Shown: positions 28,889 through 39,334, counted from the first letter of the stretch. The stretch is DNA of 64,000 bases from Luteimonas sp. J29 (GCF_000472505.1 NZ_AWZR01000005.1:62001-126000); one strand, 5' to 3'. The notes: generated by a model from the sequence alone, not told the origin. Made by a program: numbers and translations.

Positions 28889-29665
28889 ATGGAAATCTTC
28901 ACCCTGCATCGCGGCACGGCGCCATTGCTGGTGAGCCTGCCGCACGACGGCACCCTCGTACCCGACGACATCGCCGCGCGGCTGACGCCGCAGGGGCGGC
29001 GCGTGCCCGATACCGACTGGCACATCGCGCGCCTGTACGCGTTCGCGCGCGAGCTGGGCGCCTCGGTGCTGGTGCCGCGCTTCTCGCGCTACGTGATCGA
29101 CCTCAACCGCGGCGAGGACGATGTCTCGCTGTATCCGGGCCAGAACACGACGGGGCTGTGCCCGGTCGTGCGCTTCTCCGGAGAGCCGGTCTACCTCGAG
29201 GACCAGGCGCCCGACGAAACCGAGGTGCGCGCGCGGGTGGAGCGCTACTGGCGCCCGTACCACGACGCGCTGCGCGGCGAACTCGAACGCGTGCGCGCCG
29301 CGCACGGCCGCGTGGTGCTGTGGGAGGGCCACTCGATCCGCGGCGAGCTGCCGTTCCTGTTCGAGGGCCGGCTGCCGGACCTCAACCTCGGCACCGCCGG
29401 CGGCGCCAGCGCCTCGCCGCAGCTGCGTGCCCGGCTGGAGGCCGTGCTCTGCGCGCAGGACGCTTTCGACTGGGTCCACAACGGCCGCTTCAAGGGCGGC
29501 TTCATCACCCGCCACTACGGCGACCCCGCGCGCGGCATCGAGGCCGTGCAGCTGGAGATCAGCCAGCGCATCTACATGGACGAGGACAGCTTCGCCTACG
29601 ACGAGGCGAAGGCGACGCGGGCGCAGGCGGTGACCCGACGGCTGCTCGAAGCCGCGCTGGGCTGA
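28889..29665 (+). CDS. N-formylglutamate amidohydrolase (HutG-type)
   Basis: The product has 258 residues. Family signatures are LVSLPHDGTLVP, PRFSRYVIDLNRGEDD, LWEGHSIRGELPFLFEGRLPDLNLGT (metal-binding His and Glu) and VHNGRFKGGFITRHYG. The enzyme hydrolyses N-formyl-L-glutamate to glutamate and formate, the last step of one histidine pathway. No other hut gene is near; instead it sits between GH43 and GH127 genes, convergent with the latter (18 bp). It may have a different amidohydrolase role here. Confidence 0.88.
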   Translation: MEIFTLHRGTAPLLVSLPHDGTLVPDDIAARLTPQGRRVPDTDWHIARLYAFARELGASVLVPRFSRYVIDLNRGEDDVSLYPGQNTTGLCPVVRFSGEPVYLEDQAPDETEVRARVERYWRPYHDALRGELERVRAAHGRVVLWEGHSIRGELPFLFEGRLPDLNLGTAGGASASPQLRARLEAVLCAQDAFDWVHNGRFKGGFITRHYGDPARGIEAVQLEISQRIYMDEDSFAYDEAKATRAQAVTRRLLEAALG

Positions 29666-29683
29666 GGGCGCGGCCGCCACGGA

Positions 29684-32128
29684 TCACTCGCCCGACAACA
29701 GCCGCACTTCGAACACGCGCGGGGTGCGGCGTCCGTCGCGGGCGATGAAGCGCAGCTCGAGACCCTCGGCGCCGGCGCGCGCGGCGAGCGCCTGGGGCAG
29801 GGGGATGAGCCGGGTGTCGAAGTCGTCGCGGCCACCGCCTTCGAAGACGATGCGTTCGACCACCTCGCCGCCGGCCTCCACGTCCATGGCCACGTTCCAG
29901 TCGCCGCCGAACAGCACCAGCATCAGCGCCCGCGGCGGCGCGGAGGCGTCGCGCCGCGGCGCCAGGCGGTAGCCGAACCAGCCGCGCGCGTCGCGCCAGC
30001 GCCGCCCGAGCAGCTGGCCGGTGGCCGATTCCTCGCCGGCGTACCCGTGCTCGATCTCCGGCTGCTGCTCGCCGGGTTGCACCCGGTCGAGGGTGCGCGC
30101 CTCCAGCGCCTGGCGCTCGCGCTCGGCGGCCTCGAACGCCGCCAGCACCGCCGGATAGCCGGCCTCGGTCGTGGTCCGCCAGTAGCAGACGTAGCGCGCG
30201 TCGTGGATGCGGAAGAAGGGCTCCAGCCGCAGGCCGCGGGCGCTTGCCGGGCGCAGCAGCGCATCGGCCTCGAACGTCAGCGGCGGGGCGCCGGGCACGG
30301 GCCGCACGTGCGAGGCCAGCGCGTCGCGCGCGCCCACCAGCATCGGCGCGCCGTCCATCGGCAGGTACGGGCCGGGCGCGATATGGCTGCCGCGGCCGTC
30401 GTCGGCGACGAGGCCCTCGAGGTCCTCCTCGCCGGTGCGCGCCGCCAGCAGGAGCGGGCCGTGCATCAGCGCCACCCAGTCGCGATCGGCGAACAGCGGC
30501 TCGATCCGCGTGTGCATGGGCAGCTCCACCTCCACCCGGTCGCCGTCCGACCAGGTGCGCGCGATGTCGGCCCACTGCCCGGGCGCGGAGGACAGCGGCC
30601 GGGGCCTGCCGTTGATCCGCACCTGCAGCGGCCCCTCGAGCCAGGCCGGATGCCGCAGGCGCAGGGTGAACGCGCGGGGCGCGTCCAGCGCGAGTTCCAG
30701 CCGCGTGCGTGGCTCGTCGGGGAAGCGCGTGCGCTGTTCCAGGCGCACGCCACGCTCGCGCCAGTGGACGTGCGCCGGCATGTACAGGTTCACCGACAAC
30801 GTCTCGCCGTCGTGGGAGCAGGCGAAGGCGCCGTGGCGGGCGTGGTTCTCCAGCCCGCTGCCCACGCAGCACCAGAAGCACTGCGTCGGCTGCGAATAGA
30901 CCCGGTAGTGGCGCGGCCGGACCGGGGTGAAGTACACCAGCCCGCCGTGCCCGGGATGCTGGGTGGACAGGATGTGGTTGTACAGCACCCGCTCGTAGAA
31001 GTCGGCGTAGCGCGGCTGCGGATCGAGCCGGTGCAACAGCGCGGTCAGGCGCAGCATGTTGTAGCTGTTGCAGGTCTCCGGACCCTCGCGCGAGGCCAGC
31101 AGGGTCGAGGCGTCGTCGACCGGGTGGAAGTGCTCGCGCACGCTGTTGCCGCCGAAGGCGACGCTGCGGCGCAGGGCCACGGTCTCCCAGAAGAAGCGCG
31201 CGGCATCGATCCAGGCCTGGTCGCCGTCGAGCTCGCCGATGCGGGCGAAGCCGATCACCTTCGGGATCTGGGTGTTGGCGTGCAGGCCGTCGAGGCGGTC
31301 TTCGCGGCGCAGCAGCGGCTCGAGCAGGGCGCGGTGGCTGAAGCGGCGCGCCAGGCGCAGGTAGCGGCGTTCGCCGCTGATCGCGAAGCAGTCGGCCAGC
31401 ACCTCGTTCATGCCGCCGTGCTCGGTATCGAGGATGCGCTGCAGGGTGGCGTCGTCGACGTGGGCGACCAGTGCCTCGCACCAGTCGGCGAAGCGCAGCA
31501 GCATGTCGCGCGCGTCGCGGCGGCCGGCGAGCAGCCAGGCGTCGCGCAGGCCGGCGTACATCTTGTGCAGGTTGTAGAACGGCACCCAGGCGCCGTCGAG
31601 CGAGAACGCCTCGGCCTTGAACTCGCCGCTGGCGATGCGCGTCCAGAGCCGGCGACCGCCCGGCACGCCGCCGAGGTAGCCGTCGCCGTTGGCCTGCTGG
31701 CATTCGGCCAGTCCGGCGAGCATCACGTCGAGGCGTTCGTCCGCCAGCGGTTCGCCCTGCGCGGCCAGCGACGCCAGCGCGGACAGCACGTGGCCGGCGG
31801 TGTGCCCGTCCAGCCCCATCGATTCCCAGTTCGGGTACTTGTCCGCGCGCGGCGCCAGGCCGGCCTCGATCCGGTACGGCGCCAGCAGGCGTTCGACCTC
31901 GAGCGCGGCCAGGTAGCGCAGGTTGCGCGCCTGGGCATCCGCGAACGGACCCGGCCCCAGCCGCACGTCCGCCAGGCCGACCGCCGGCATGGGGCGAGAA
32001 TGCCCCGGGGCCGCCGCGGAGGCCGGGAGGAGAGGCGCCACCGCAGCGGTGCCCAGGGCCTGGAGGAAGCCGCGCCGGGTGGGCGAGGGCGCCGCGTCGA
32101 CAGTTCCGTTCCGCGCGCTGCCGTCCAT
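29684..32128 (-). CDS. GH127 family (DUF1680) beta-L-arabinofuranosidase
   Basis: The product has 814 residues. A Tat signal (TRRGFLQALGTAAVAPLLPASAAA) implies folded export. The GH127 core has the thiolate-zinc site: GPETC (Glu351, Cys353) and CFWCCVGSG (Cys420, Cys421), corresponding to the Glu/Cys/Cys/Cys set of the characterised bifidobacterial enzyme in which one Cys is the nucleophile. Beta-sandwich domains follow. It would release beta-linked L-arabinofuranose from hydroxyproline-rich glycoproteins or pectin side chains. It lies 14 bp after the dehydratase gene, so they share a transcript. Confidence 0.9.
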   Translation of the reverse strand: MDGSARNGTVDAAPSPTRRGFLQALGTAAVAPLLPASAAAPGHSRPMPAVGLADVRLGPGPFADAQARNLRYLAALEVERLLAPYRIEAGLAPRADKYPNWESMGLDGHTAGHVLSALASLAAQGEPLADERLDVMLAGLAECQQANGDGYLGGVPGGRRLWTRIASGEFKAEAFSLDGAWVPFYNLHKMYAGLRDAWLLAGRRDARDMLLRFADWCEALVAHVDDATLQRILDTEHGGMNEVLADCFAISGERRYLRLARRFSHRALLEPLLRREDRLDGLHANTQIPKVIGFARIGELDGDQAWIDAARFFWETVALRRSVAFGGNSVREHFHPVDDASTLLASREGPETCNSYNMLRLTALLHRLDPQPRYADFYERVLYNHILSTQHPGHGGLVYFTPVRPRHYRVYSQPTQCFWCCVGSGLENHARHGAFACSHDGETLSVNLYMPAHVHWRERGVRLEQRTRFPDEPRTRLELALDAPRAFTLRLRHPAWLEGPLQVRINGRPRPLSSAPGQWADIARTWSDGDRVEVELPMHTRIEPLFADRDWVALMHGPLLLAARTGEEDLEGLVADDGRGSHIAPGPYLPMDGAPMLVGARDALASHVRPVPGAPPLTFEADALLRPASARGLRLEPFFRIHDARYVCYWRTTTEAGYPAVLAAFEAAERERQALEARTLDRVQPGEQQPEIEHGYAGEESATGQLLGRRWRDARGWFGYRLAPRRDASAPPRALMLVLFGGDWNVAMDVEAGGEVVERIVFEGGGRDDFDTRLIPLPQALAARAGAEGLELRFIARDGRRTPRVFEVRLLSGE

Positions 32129-32142
32129 CGCCCGCCGCGGCC

Positions 32143-33870
<1,728 letters not shown>

Positions 33871-33996
33871 GCGGTCGGGGATCCTTCCTGCCCGTGGACG
33901 TAGGGAGGCCGGCGCGGATCCGACCGGACCCGTCCCCGACCTGTTGCCCCGGCGATGCTACCGGGCGTATCCATGCCCGAAAAATAACAATTCACC

Positions 33997-34006
33997 GGAT
34001 ATCGAT
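33997..34006. promoter_or_regulatory. Putative operator before the dehydratase gene
   Basis: The AT-rich patch 33980-34020 lies between the LysR gene and the dehydratase-GH127 operon (both minus strand). It contains GGATATCGAT (33997-34006). Its ATATCGAT core is identical to a core in the operator-like repeat at 47393-47400, and ATATCC (minus strand) is also found at the symporter and FAH promoters. A shared regulator is an inference. Confidence 0.35.
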
Positions 34007-34016
34007 ACGGGAGTGG

Positions 34017-35024
34017 TTATGCGTCTGCCGGCTCGCGCCGGCGTCGCGACGGGGCCGGCCGCGGCGGTGCCGCCGGGGCCGGGTAGATCCGGGCCGCCGC
34101 CGACTTGAGCGCGTCGAGCACGGTGCGCGCACCGGGGGAGAGCAGCCAGTCGGTGCGGGTGATGAACCCGAACGAATCCATGCCGCACGACAGCTCCACC
34201 GGCAGGATCCGCACCGCGCCGTGGCGGGCGTAGTGGCGGGCCACGTCCACCGGCACCACGGCCAGGTGGTCGCCGTCCTCGAGCAGGCGCGGCACCAGCA
34301 CAAGCGCGGCGGTCGCGATCACCCGTCGCGGCACGTCCAGGCCGGCGTTCTGGAACATCAGCTCGAAGCGGTGCCGCAGCACGCTGCCCTCGGGCGGCAG
34401 CACCCAGGGCAGGGCGGCGAGGTCGGCGAGGCTGGGGGTGCCGCCGGCCAGCAGCGGATGGCCGGGGCGGCAGATCGCGCAGACTTCCTCGTCGGCGATC
34501 GGCTCGTAGTGCAGGTTGCGCTTGTCGTGGCGCGGGAACAGGCGCCCGATCATCAGGTCGATGCGGTTCTGCGCCAGCTGCTCGAGCAGCACGTCGCTGC
34601 TCTCGATCGACACCGACACGCGCAGGTCCGGGTGTTCGCGGTTGAGCGCCGCCAGCACCGGCGGCAGCAGGGTCATGGCCGGGCCGGAGATCGCGCCCAC
34701 CGAGACGTTGCCGGCGTGGCCGGCGCGCAGCGCCTCGATCTCGGCGCCGGCCTCGCCGAGGCTGGCCAGGGCGATGCGGGCGTGGCGGATCAGGCTCTCG
34801 CCGTACCAGGTGGCGCGCATGCCGCGCGGCAGGCGCTCGAACAGCGGCACGCCGATCAGGTCCTCGAGGTCCTTGAGCAGCTTGGAGGCGGCCGGCTGCG
34901 ACATGTTCAGCGACTCGGCCGCGCGGTGGATGTTGCCGTGCTCCTCGATCGCGATCAGCAGCATCAGCTGGCGGGTCTTGACGCGGGCGCGGACGAACCA
35001 GGGCGGACTGGGCACGGCAGGCAT
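34017..35024 (-). CDS. LysR-family transcriptional regulator
   Basis: The product has 335 residues. The winged HTH spans about residues 15-75 (KTRQLMLLIAIEEHGNIHRAAESLNMSQPAASKLLKDLEDLIGVPLFERLPRG, with the recognition helix at MSQPAASKLLK), followed by a periplasmic-binding-like effector domain (NVSVGAISGPAMTLLPPVLAAL...). The C-terminal 25 residues are Pro/Arg-rich. It resembles GbpR-type regulators of sugar genes. It is divergent from the symporter gene and upstream of the dehydratase operon, so it is the natural candidate for control of this locus by arabinose or a pathway intermediate. Confidence 0.9.
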   Translation of the reverse strand: MPAVPSPPWFVRARVKTRQLMLLIAIEEHGNIHRAAESLNMSQPAASKLLKDLEDLIGVPLFERLPRGMRATWYGESLIRHARIALASLGEAGAEIEALRAGHAGNVSVGAISGPAMTLLPPVLAALNREHPDLRVSVSIESSDVLLEQLAQNRIDLMIGRLFPRHDKRNLHYEPIADEEVCAICRPGHPLLAGGTPSLADLAALPWVLPPEGSVLRHRFELMFQNAGLDVPRRVIATAALVLVPRLLEDGDHLAVVPVDVARHYARHGAVRILPVELSCGMDSFGFITRTDWLLSPGARTVLDALKSAAARIYPAPAAPPRPAPSRRRREPADA

Positions 35025-35029
35025 CCTAT

Positions 35030-35056
35030 ATCGTCATTGCAATCGATTATCACGAT
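35030..35056. promoter_or_regulatory. Inverted repeat in the lysR/symporter intergenic region (putative LysR site)
   Basis: ATCGT (35030-35034) and ACGAT (35052-35056) form a perfect inverted repeat around AATCGATT (35041-35048), itself a palindrome. It lies in the 148-bp gap between divergent genes, 9 bp before the symporter -35, a usual place for a LysR recognition site. Confidence 0.5.
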
Positions 35057-35064
35057 TTTCCTAT

Positions 35065-35094
35065 TTGTTGCATATCCCTCCGCGTGGCCAGAAT
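35065..35094 (+). promoter_or_regulatory. Promoter of the symporter-GH43-GH43 operon
   Basis: TTGTTG (35065-35070), 18 bp, then CAGAAT (35089-35094). The block ATATCCCTC...AGAATGG is repeated almost exactly before the FAH gene at 47425-47448, with spacing of 9 versus 8 bases between the two conserved blocks. This points to co-regulation. Confidence 0.5.
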
Positions 35095-35172
35095 GGTTCC
35101 GTCCGGAACCGCGCGCAGACGCGGCCCGGGCCGACCGCGCCCCGACCGGCCGCGGCACCCTCGGGAGGGGCG

Positions 35173-36522
35173 ATGCAGGACCACAAGCTGTCGGTACTGG
35201 AGAAGATCGGGTTCGGCGCCGGCGACATGGCGGTGAACGTGGTGATCTCCTCGATGATGCTGATCATCACGTTCTTCTACACCGACGTGTACGGCCTGCG
35301 CCCGGCCGACGTCGCCCTGCTGCTGGTCGTGGTGCGCCTGTTCGACGCGGTCACCGATCCCCTGATGGGCCTGCTGACCGACCGCATCGAGACCCGCTGG
35401 GGCCGCTACCGGCCGTACTTCCTGGTGTTCGCGCTGCCGTTCGGCATTTCGGTGTCCCTGACCTTCACCACGCCCGACGCCGCCTACGGCGCGAAGCTGG
35501 CCTGGGCCTACGCCACCTACCTGCTGGTGACGCTGTTCTTCACCATCGTCACCATTCCCTACATCTCGCTGATCGGCGTGCTCACCGCCGACCCGAAGGA
35601 ACGGCTGTCGGCCAACGGCTACCGGCTGTTCTTCGCCAAGGTCGCCGCTTTCCTGGTGACGATCCTGGTCCCGCTGCTGGCCGAGCGCTGGGGCCAGGGG
35701 CAGCTGGCCGAGGGCTACCGCTGGGCGATGGGGCTGATGGGGCTGATGGCGGCGGTCCTGTTCCTGTTCTGCTTCTTCACCACCACCGAACGCGTCCGCC
35801 ACCAGGTCGAGCGCACGCCGCTGCTGCAGCAGGCCCGGCTGCTGCTGCGCAACGACCAGTGGCTGCTGCTGTGCGCGGTGTGCGTGATCGGCACCGTTGG
35901 CTACGTGGTGCGCGGCTCGGTCGCGGCCTACTACGCCAAGTACTACCTGGGCGGCGACGCCCGGCTGCTCTCGGCCTTCCTCGCGACCGGCGTGGTCGCC
36001 GCGATCCTGGCCATGGTCGCCTCGACCTGGATCACCAAGCGCTGGTGCAAGGTGGCGATGTTCCGCTGGACGCAGCTGCTGGTGGGCGTGCTCAGCCTGG
36101 CGATGTACCTGCTGGTGGGCCCCGGCGACGTCGCCCTGGCCTTCGTGTTCTATTTCCTCATCTGCTTCGTGGTCGACCTGCACGCGCCGGTGTTCTGGTC
36201 CGCGGTGGTGGAGTCGGTGGACTACGGCCACGCCAGGGCGGGCACCCGCGTGGCCGGGCTGGCGATGGGCGGCATCTCGTTCTGCCAGAAGGCCGGGATG
36301 GGCCTGGCGGGGGCGATCGTCGGCATGCTGCTCGCGGGCTTCGGCTACGTGCCCGACCAGCCGCAGAGCGAGACCGCGCTCAACGGCATCGCGCTCATGC
36401 TGACCCTGATCCCGGGCGTGTTCCATGCGCTGATGGGCGGGGTGATGTTCTTCTACCGGATCACCGACGGCTACTACCAGGAGATCAAGCGCAGGATCCT
36501 GGTCGACGCGCCGGCCCCCTGA
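35173..36522 (+). CDS. GPH-family sugar:cation symporter (MFS)
   Basis: The product has 449 residues with about twelve helices. GPH signatures are LSVLEKIGFGAGDMAVNVVISSMMLIITFFYTDVYGL, DAVTDPLMGLLTDRIETRWGRYRPYFL and IPYISLIGVLTADPKERLSANGYR. Relatives carry xylosides, arabinosides or melibiose with H+ or Na+. The next gene, 18 bp downstream, is a GH43 enzyme without signal peptide, so this permease probably brings in arabino-oligosaccharides for cytosolic cleavage. Confidence 0.9.
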   Translation: MQDHKLSVLEKIGFGAGDMAVNVVISSMMLIITFFYTDVYGLRPADVALLLVVVRLFDAVTDPLMGLLTDRIETRWGRYRPYFLVFALPFGISVSLTFTTPDAAYGAKLAWAYATYLLVTLFFTIVTIPYISLIGVLTADPKERLSANGYRLFFAKVAAFLVTILVPLLAERWGQGQLAEGYRWAMGLMGLMAAVLFLFCFFTTTERVRHQVERTPLLQQARLLLRNDQWLLLCAVCVIGTVGYVVRGSVAAYYAKYYLGGDARLLSAFLATGVVAAILAMVASTWITKRWCKVAMFRWTQLLVGVLSLAMYLLVGPGDVALAFVFYFLICFVVDLHAPVFWSAVVESVDYGHARAGTRVAGLAMGGISFCQKAGMGLAGAIVGMLLAGFGYVPDQPQSETALNGIALMLTLIPGVFHALMGGVMFFYRITDGYYQEIKRRILVDAPAP

Positions 36523-36540
36523 GCACTGGATGGTTCCCGC

Positions 36541-37506
36541 ATGCGGATCACGAACCCCTTCATCCCCAACCGCGCCGACCCGCACGTCTCGCTGCACGAC
36601 GGCCACTACCATTTCACCGCGTCCGTCCCCGAGTACGACCGCGTGGTGCTGCGCCGCTCGCGCACCCTCGACGGGCTGGCCTCCGCGCCGGAGCGGGTGC
36701 TCTGGACGCCGCCGCCCGGTGGACCGGCGAGTTCGCTGGTCTGGGCCCCGGAGCTGCACCGCATCGACGGAACCTGGTTCGTCTACTTCGCCGCGGCCCC
36801 GTCGCGCGACACCAGGGACGGGCTGTTCCAGCACCGCATGTACGCGCTGCGCTGCACCGATGCCGACCCGATGTCGGGCGAGTGGACGTTCGCCGGGCAG
36901 GTGGACAGCGGGATCGACGCGTTCTGCCTCGACGCCACCAGCTTCGAACACCGCGGCGTGCGCTACTACCTGTGGGCGCAGAAGCATCCGGACATCCCCG
37001 GCAATTCGAACCTGTACCTGGCGCCGCTGCGCGACGGGCTGCATGTCGAAGGCGCCCCGGTGCTGCTCAGCAGGCCGGAGTTCGACTGGGAGGTGCAGGG
37101 CTTCATGGTCAACGAGGGGCCGTCCGTGCTGGTGCGCCACGGGCGCGTGTTCGTGAGCTACTCGGCCAGCGCCACCGACGAGCGCTACGCGATGGGCCTG
37201 CTGTGGGCGGACGGGGGCGCGGACCTGCTGGATCCGGCCAGCTGGCACAAGTCGCCCACGCCCGTGTTCGTGTCCGATCCCGCGCGGGAGGTATTCGGCC
37301 CGGGCCACAACAGCTTCGTCCTGGCGCCCGACGGCCGCACGGACCTGCTGGTCTACCACGCCCGCAACTACACCCGCATCGAGGGCGATCCGCTGTGGAA
37401 TCCCGACCGCCACACCTGCATCCAGCCCCTGCAGTGGGATGCCGACGGGATGCCGGTGTTCGGCCGGCCGCTGCGCGAGGCGGAGATCCCGGAGGCGTCG
37501 TCGTGA
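36541..37506 (+). CDS. GH43 glycosidase, cytosolic (arabinofuranosidase-like)
   Basis: The product has 321 residues and no signal peptide. Propeller motifs: NRADPHVSLHDGHYHFTASV (base Asp13), DAFCLDATSFEHRGVRYYLWAQ (second Asp), and FMVNEGPSVLVRHGRVFVSYS (acid Glu). This resembles exo-acting GH43 alpha-L-arabinofuranosidases active on arabino-oligosaccharides. Its coding region overlaps the start of the secreted endo-arabinanase gene (GTGA). Confidence 0.85.
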   Translation: MRITNPFIPNRADPHVSLHDGHYHFTASVPEYDRVVLRRSRTLDGLASAPERVLWTPPPGGPASSLVWAPELHRIDGTWFVYFAAAPSRDTRDGLFQHRMYALRCTDADPMSGEWTFAGQVDSGIDAFCLDATSFEHRGVRYYLWAQKHPDIPGNSNLYLAPLRDGLHVEGAPVLLSRPEFDWEVQGFMVNEGPSVLVRHGRVFVSYSASATDERYAMGLLWADGGADLLDPASWHKSPTPVFVSDPAREVFGPGHNSFVLAPDGRTDLLVYHARNYTRIEGDPLWNPDRHTCIQPLQWDADGMPVFGRPLREAEIPEASS

Positions 37507-38561
37507 GCGCGCGCTGGCTCGCGATCGCGTTCGCCGTCGTGCTGGCGTGCCCCGTGCTCGCGCAGCAGCCGCCGAACAACGACGACATGATGGAAAGCCC
37601 GCCAGTGGCGGCGCCGCGCGAGGGCTACTGGGCCGACGTGCTGGCCCACGACCCGGTGATGGCCCGCCAGGGCGACACCTGGTACCTGTTCGTCACCGGC
37701 CCGGGCATCACCGTCTACAGCTCGCGCGACATGGAGACGTGGAAGGCCGAGACGCCGGTGTTCCCGGAGATCCCCGCCTGGGCCTACGACATCGTGCCGA
37801 GGTTCAACGGCCATGTCTGGGCACCCGACATCTCCTTCCACGACGGGACCTGGTACCTGTACTACTCGATCTCCAGCGGCGGCAGCAACGCCTCGGCGAT
37901 CGGCGTCGCCACCAACACCACGCTCGACCCGGCCGATCCCGGCTACCGTTGGGTGGACCATGGCATCGTCCTGCGCTCGGTCCCGCACCGGGACCTGTGG
38001 AACGCCATCGACGCCAACCTCGTCGAGGACGACGACGGCACGCCATGGCTGGCGTTCGGTTCGTTCTGGGGCGGGCTGAAGCTGGTGAAGCTGCGCGAGG
38101 ACCGGCTCGGCCTCGCCGAGCCCCAGGTCTGGCACACGCTGGCCAGGCGCGAGCGTCCGGCCCTGCTCGACGACGCCGACCCCGGACCCGGCGCGGTCGA
38201 GGCCCCGTTCGTGTTCAGGCGCGACGGCTGGTACTACCTGTTCGTCTCGTACGACCACTGCTGCCGTGGCGCGAAGAGCGACTACCGGATCATGGTCGGC
38301 CGCTCGCGCACCCTCGCCGGTCCCTACCTCGACCGCGACGGCCGGCGCATGGACCAGGGCGGCGCCACCGAAGTCCTGCGCGGCACCGCCCGCTGGCCCG
38401 GCCCTGGGCACAACAGCGCCTACACCTTCGACGGCCGGGACTGGCTGGTCTTCCACGCCTACGATACCGGGGATGGCGGACGGCCCAAGCTCAAGGTGCT
38501 GCCGCTCGCCTGGGATGCCGAGGGTTGGCCGGTGGTGGACCAGTCGGGGCTGGACAGGTAG
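37503..38561 (+). CDS. GH43 arabinan endo-1,5-alpha-L-arabinosidase, secreted
   Basis: The product has 352 residues. The GTG start overlaps the upstream stop and gives a signal peptide (ARWLAIAFAVVLACPVLAQ). Endo-arabinanase signatures are AHDPVMARQGDTWYLFVTG (base Asp), FNGHVWAPDISFHDGTWYLYYSIS, NAIDANLVEDDDGTPWLAFGSFWGG (second Asp) and VEAPFVFRRDGWYYLFVSYDHCCRG (acid Glu). It would cut the alpha-1,5 backbone of arabinan outside the cytosol, producing oligomers for the TonB receptor and symporter. Confidence 0.9.
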   Translation: MSARWLAIAFAVVLACPVLAQQPPNNDDMMESPPVAAPREGYWADVLAHDPVMARQGDTWYLFVTGPGITVYSSRDMETWKAETPVFPEIPAWAYDIVPRFNGHVWAPDISFHDGTWYLYYSISSGGSNASAIGVATNTTLDPADPGYRWVDHGIVLRSVPHRDLWNAIDANLVEDDDGTPWLAFGSFWGGLKLVKLREDRLGLAEPQVWHTLARRERPALLDDADPGPGAVEAPFVFRRDGWYYLFVSYDHCCRGAKSDYRIMVGRSRTLAGPYLDRDGRRMDQGGATEVLRGTARWPGPGHNSAYTFDGRDWLVFHAYDTGDGGRPKLKVLPLAWDAEGWPVVDQSGLDR

Positions 38562-38787
38562 CGGCCGTTCCGGGGCACGTGCGTGTCGACCGGCCGCGAT
38601 CTGGCCGTCCGCATGGAAGGCGTATGATCCGGTGCAGCCCGGTCGACGCCGATCGCGCCGGGCGCGTTCCCGCCAGGCTGTCCGGACCGCCGTGAGCATG
38701 GCGGCCTCCGCCGGTCTTCCGGGACCGCCCGGCGGCCGCGGACGCAAGACGCGCGACCGCCCCACGCACCGCTTCCGGGGAGGTGGC

Positions 38788-39192
38788 ATGGACGACGCGC
38801 AGGACCACTTCATCGAGCTGCTCGCGCAGCTCATCGCGCGGGCCAACCGGATGCTGGCCGACGGCCGCAGCGTGCCGCCGCTCGGGCTGATGCTGATGCG
38901 CGACGGCAGCGTGGAGGTCTCGATCGCCGCGGACGCGGGCGAGGACCAGCTTCCGGAGCTGCTGGACGGGCTCCAGGCCAGCCTCTCGGACAGGGCGATG
39001 CACGAAGACGCCGTCGCATCGTGCATCGCCTACGCGGACGGCGACGGCGAACGCATCATCGCGCTGCTGGAGAACCGCGAGCACTGGTGCGCCACCGCGC
39101 TGCTGCCGGTGGCCGGCGATCCGCCCGCGGTCGACGGCGAAGCCATCACCATCGAGGACGGCGGGCTCCACGTCTTCCCGGCCAGCCACTGA
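38788..39192 (+). CDS. Hypothetical protein
   Basis: The product has 134 residues, is acidic and has no signal or membrane segment. The N-terminus (QDHFIELLAQLIARANRML) is helical, and then come alternating strands and helices (PPLGLMLMRDGSVEVSIAADAG, EDAVASCIAYADGDGERIIALLENRE). I do not recognise it. GGGGAGG lies before the ATG. Upstream 38562-38787 is non-coding, with a TATGAT -10-like box at 38623. Nothing ties it to arabinose use. Confidence 0.6.
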   Translation: MDDAQDHFIELLAQLIARANRMLADGRSVPPLGLMLMRDGSVEVSIAADAGEDQLPELLDGLQASLSDRAMHEDAVASCIAYADGDGERIIALLENREHWCATALLPVAGDPPAVDGEAITIEDGGLHVFPASH

Positions 39193-39258
39193 TCGAGGCG
39201 CCGGGGCGAGCCGTGATGCCGCGCGCCGGCCCGCCGGGGAGGACGGGAACCGCGCGGG

Positions 39259-39264
39259 TACAAT
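39259..39264 (+). promoter_or_regulatory. -10 box (TACAAT) before arsC
   Basis: TACAAT at 39259-39264, about 70 bp upstream of the arsC ATG. No clear -35. It suggests that arsC is transcribed on its own. Confidence 0.35.
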
Positions 39265-39334
39265 GTCCCGGGGCAGGTGCGGCCCGGATGCGGACGCTGC
39301 GCATCGGCCTGCATCCCGAGTCGCGGAGAACCGA

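Noticed and set aside
28889-29665. A histidine-utilisation operon
   Set aside because: Only one HutG-type gene is present; hutH, hutU and hutI are absent and neighbours are glycosidases.
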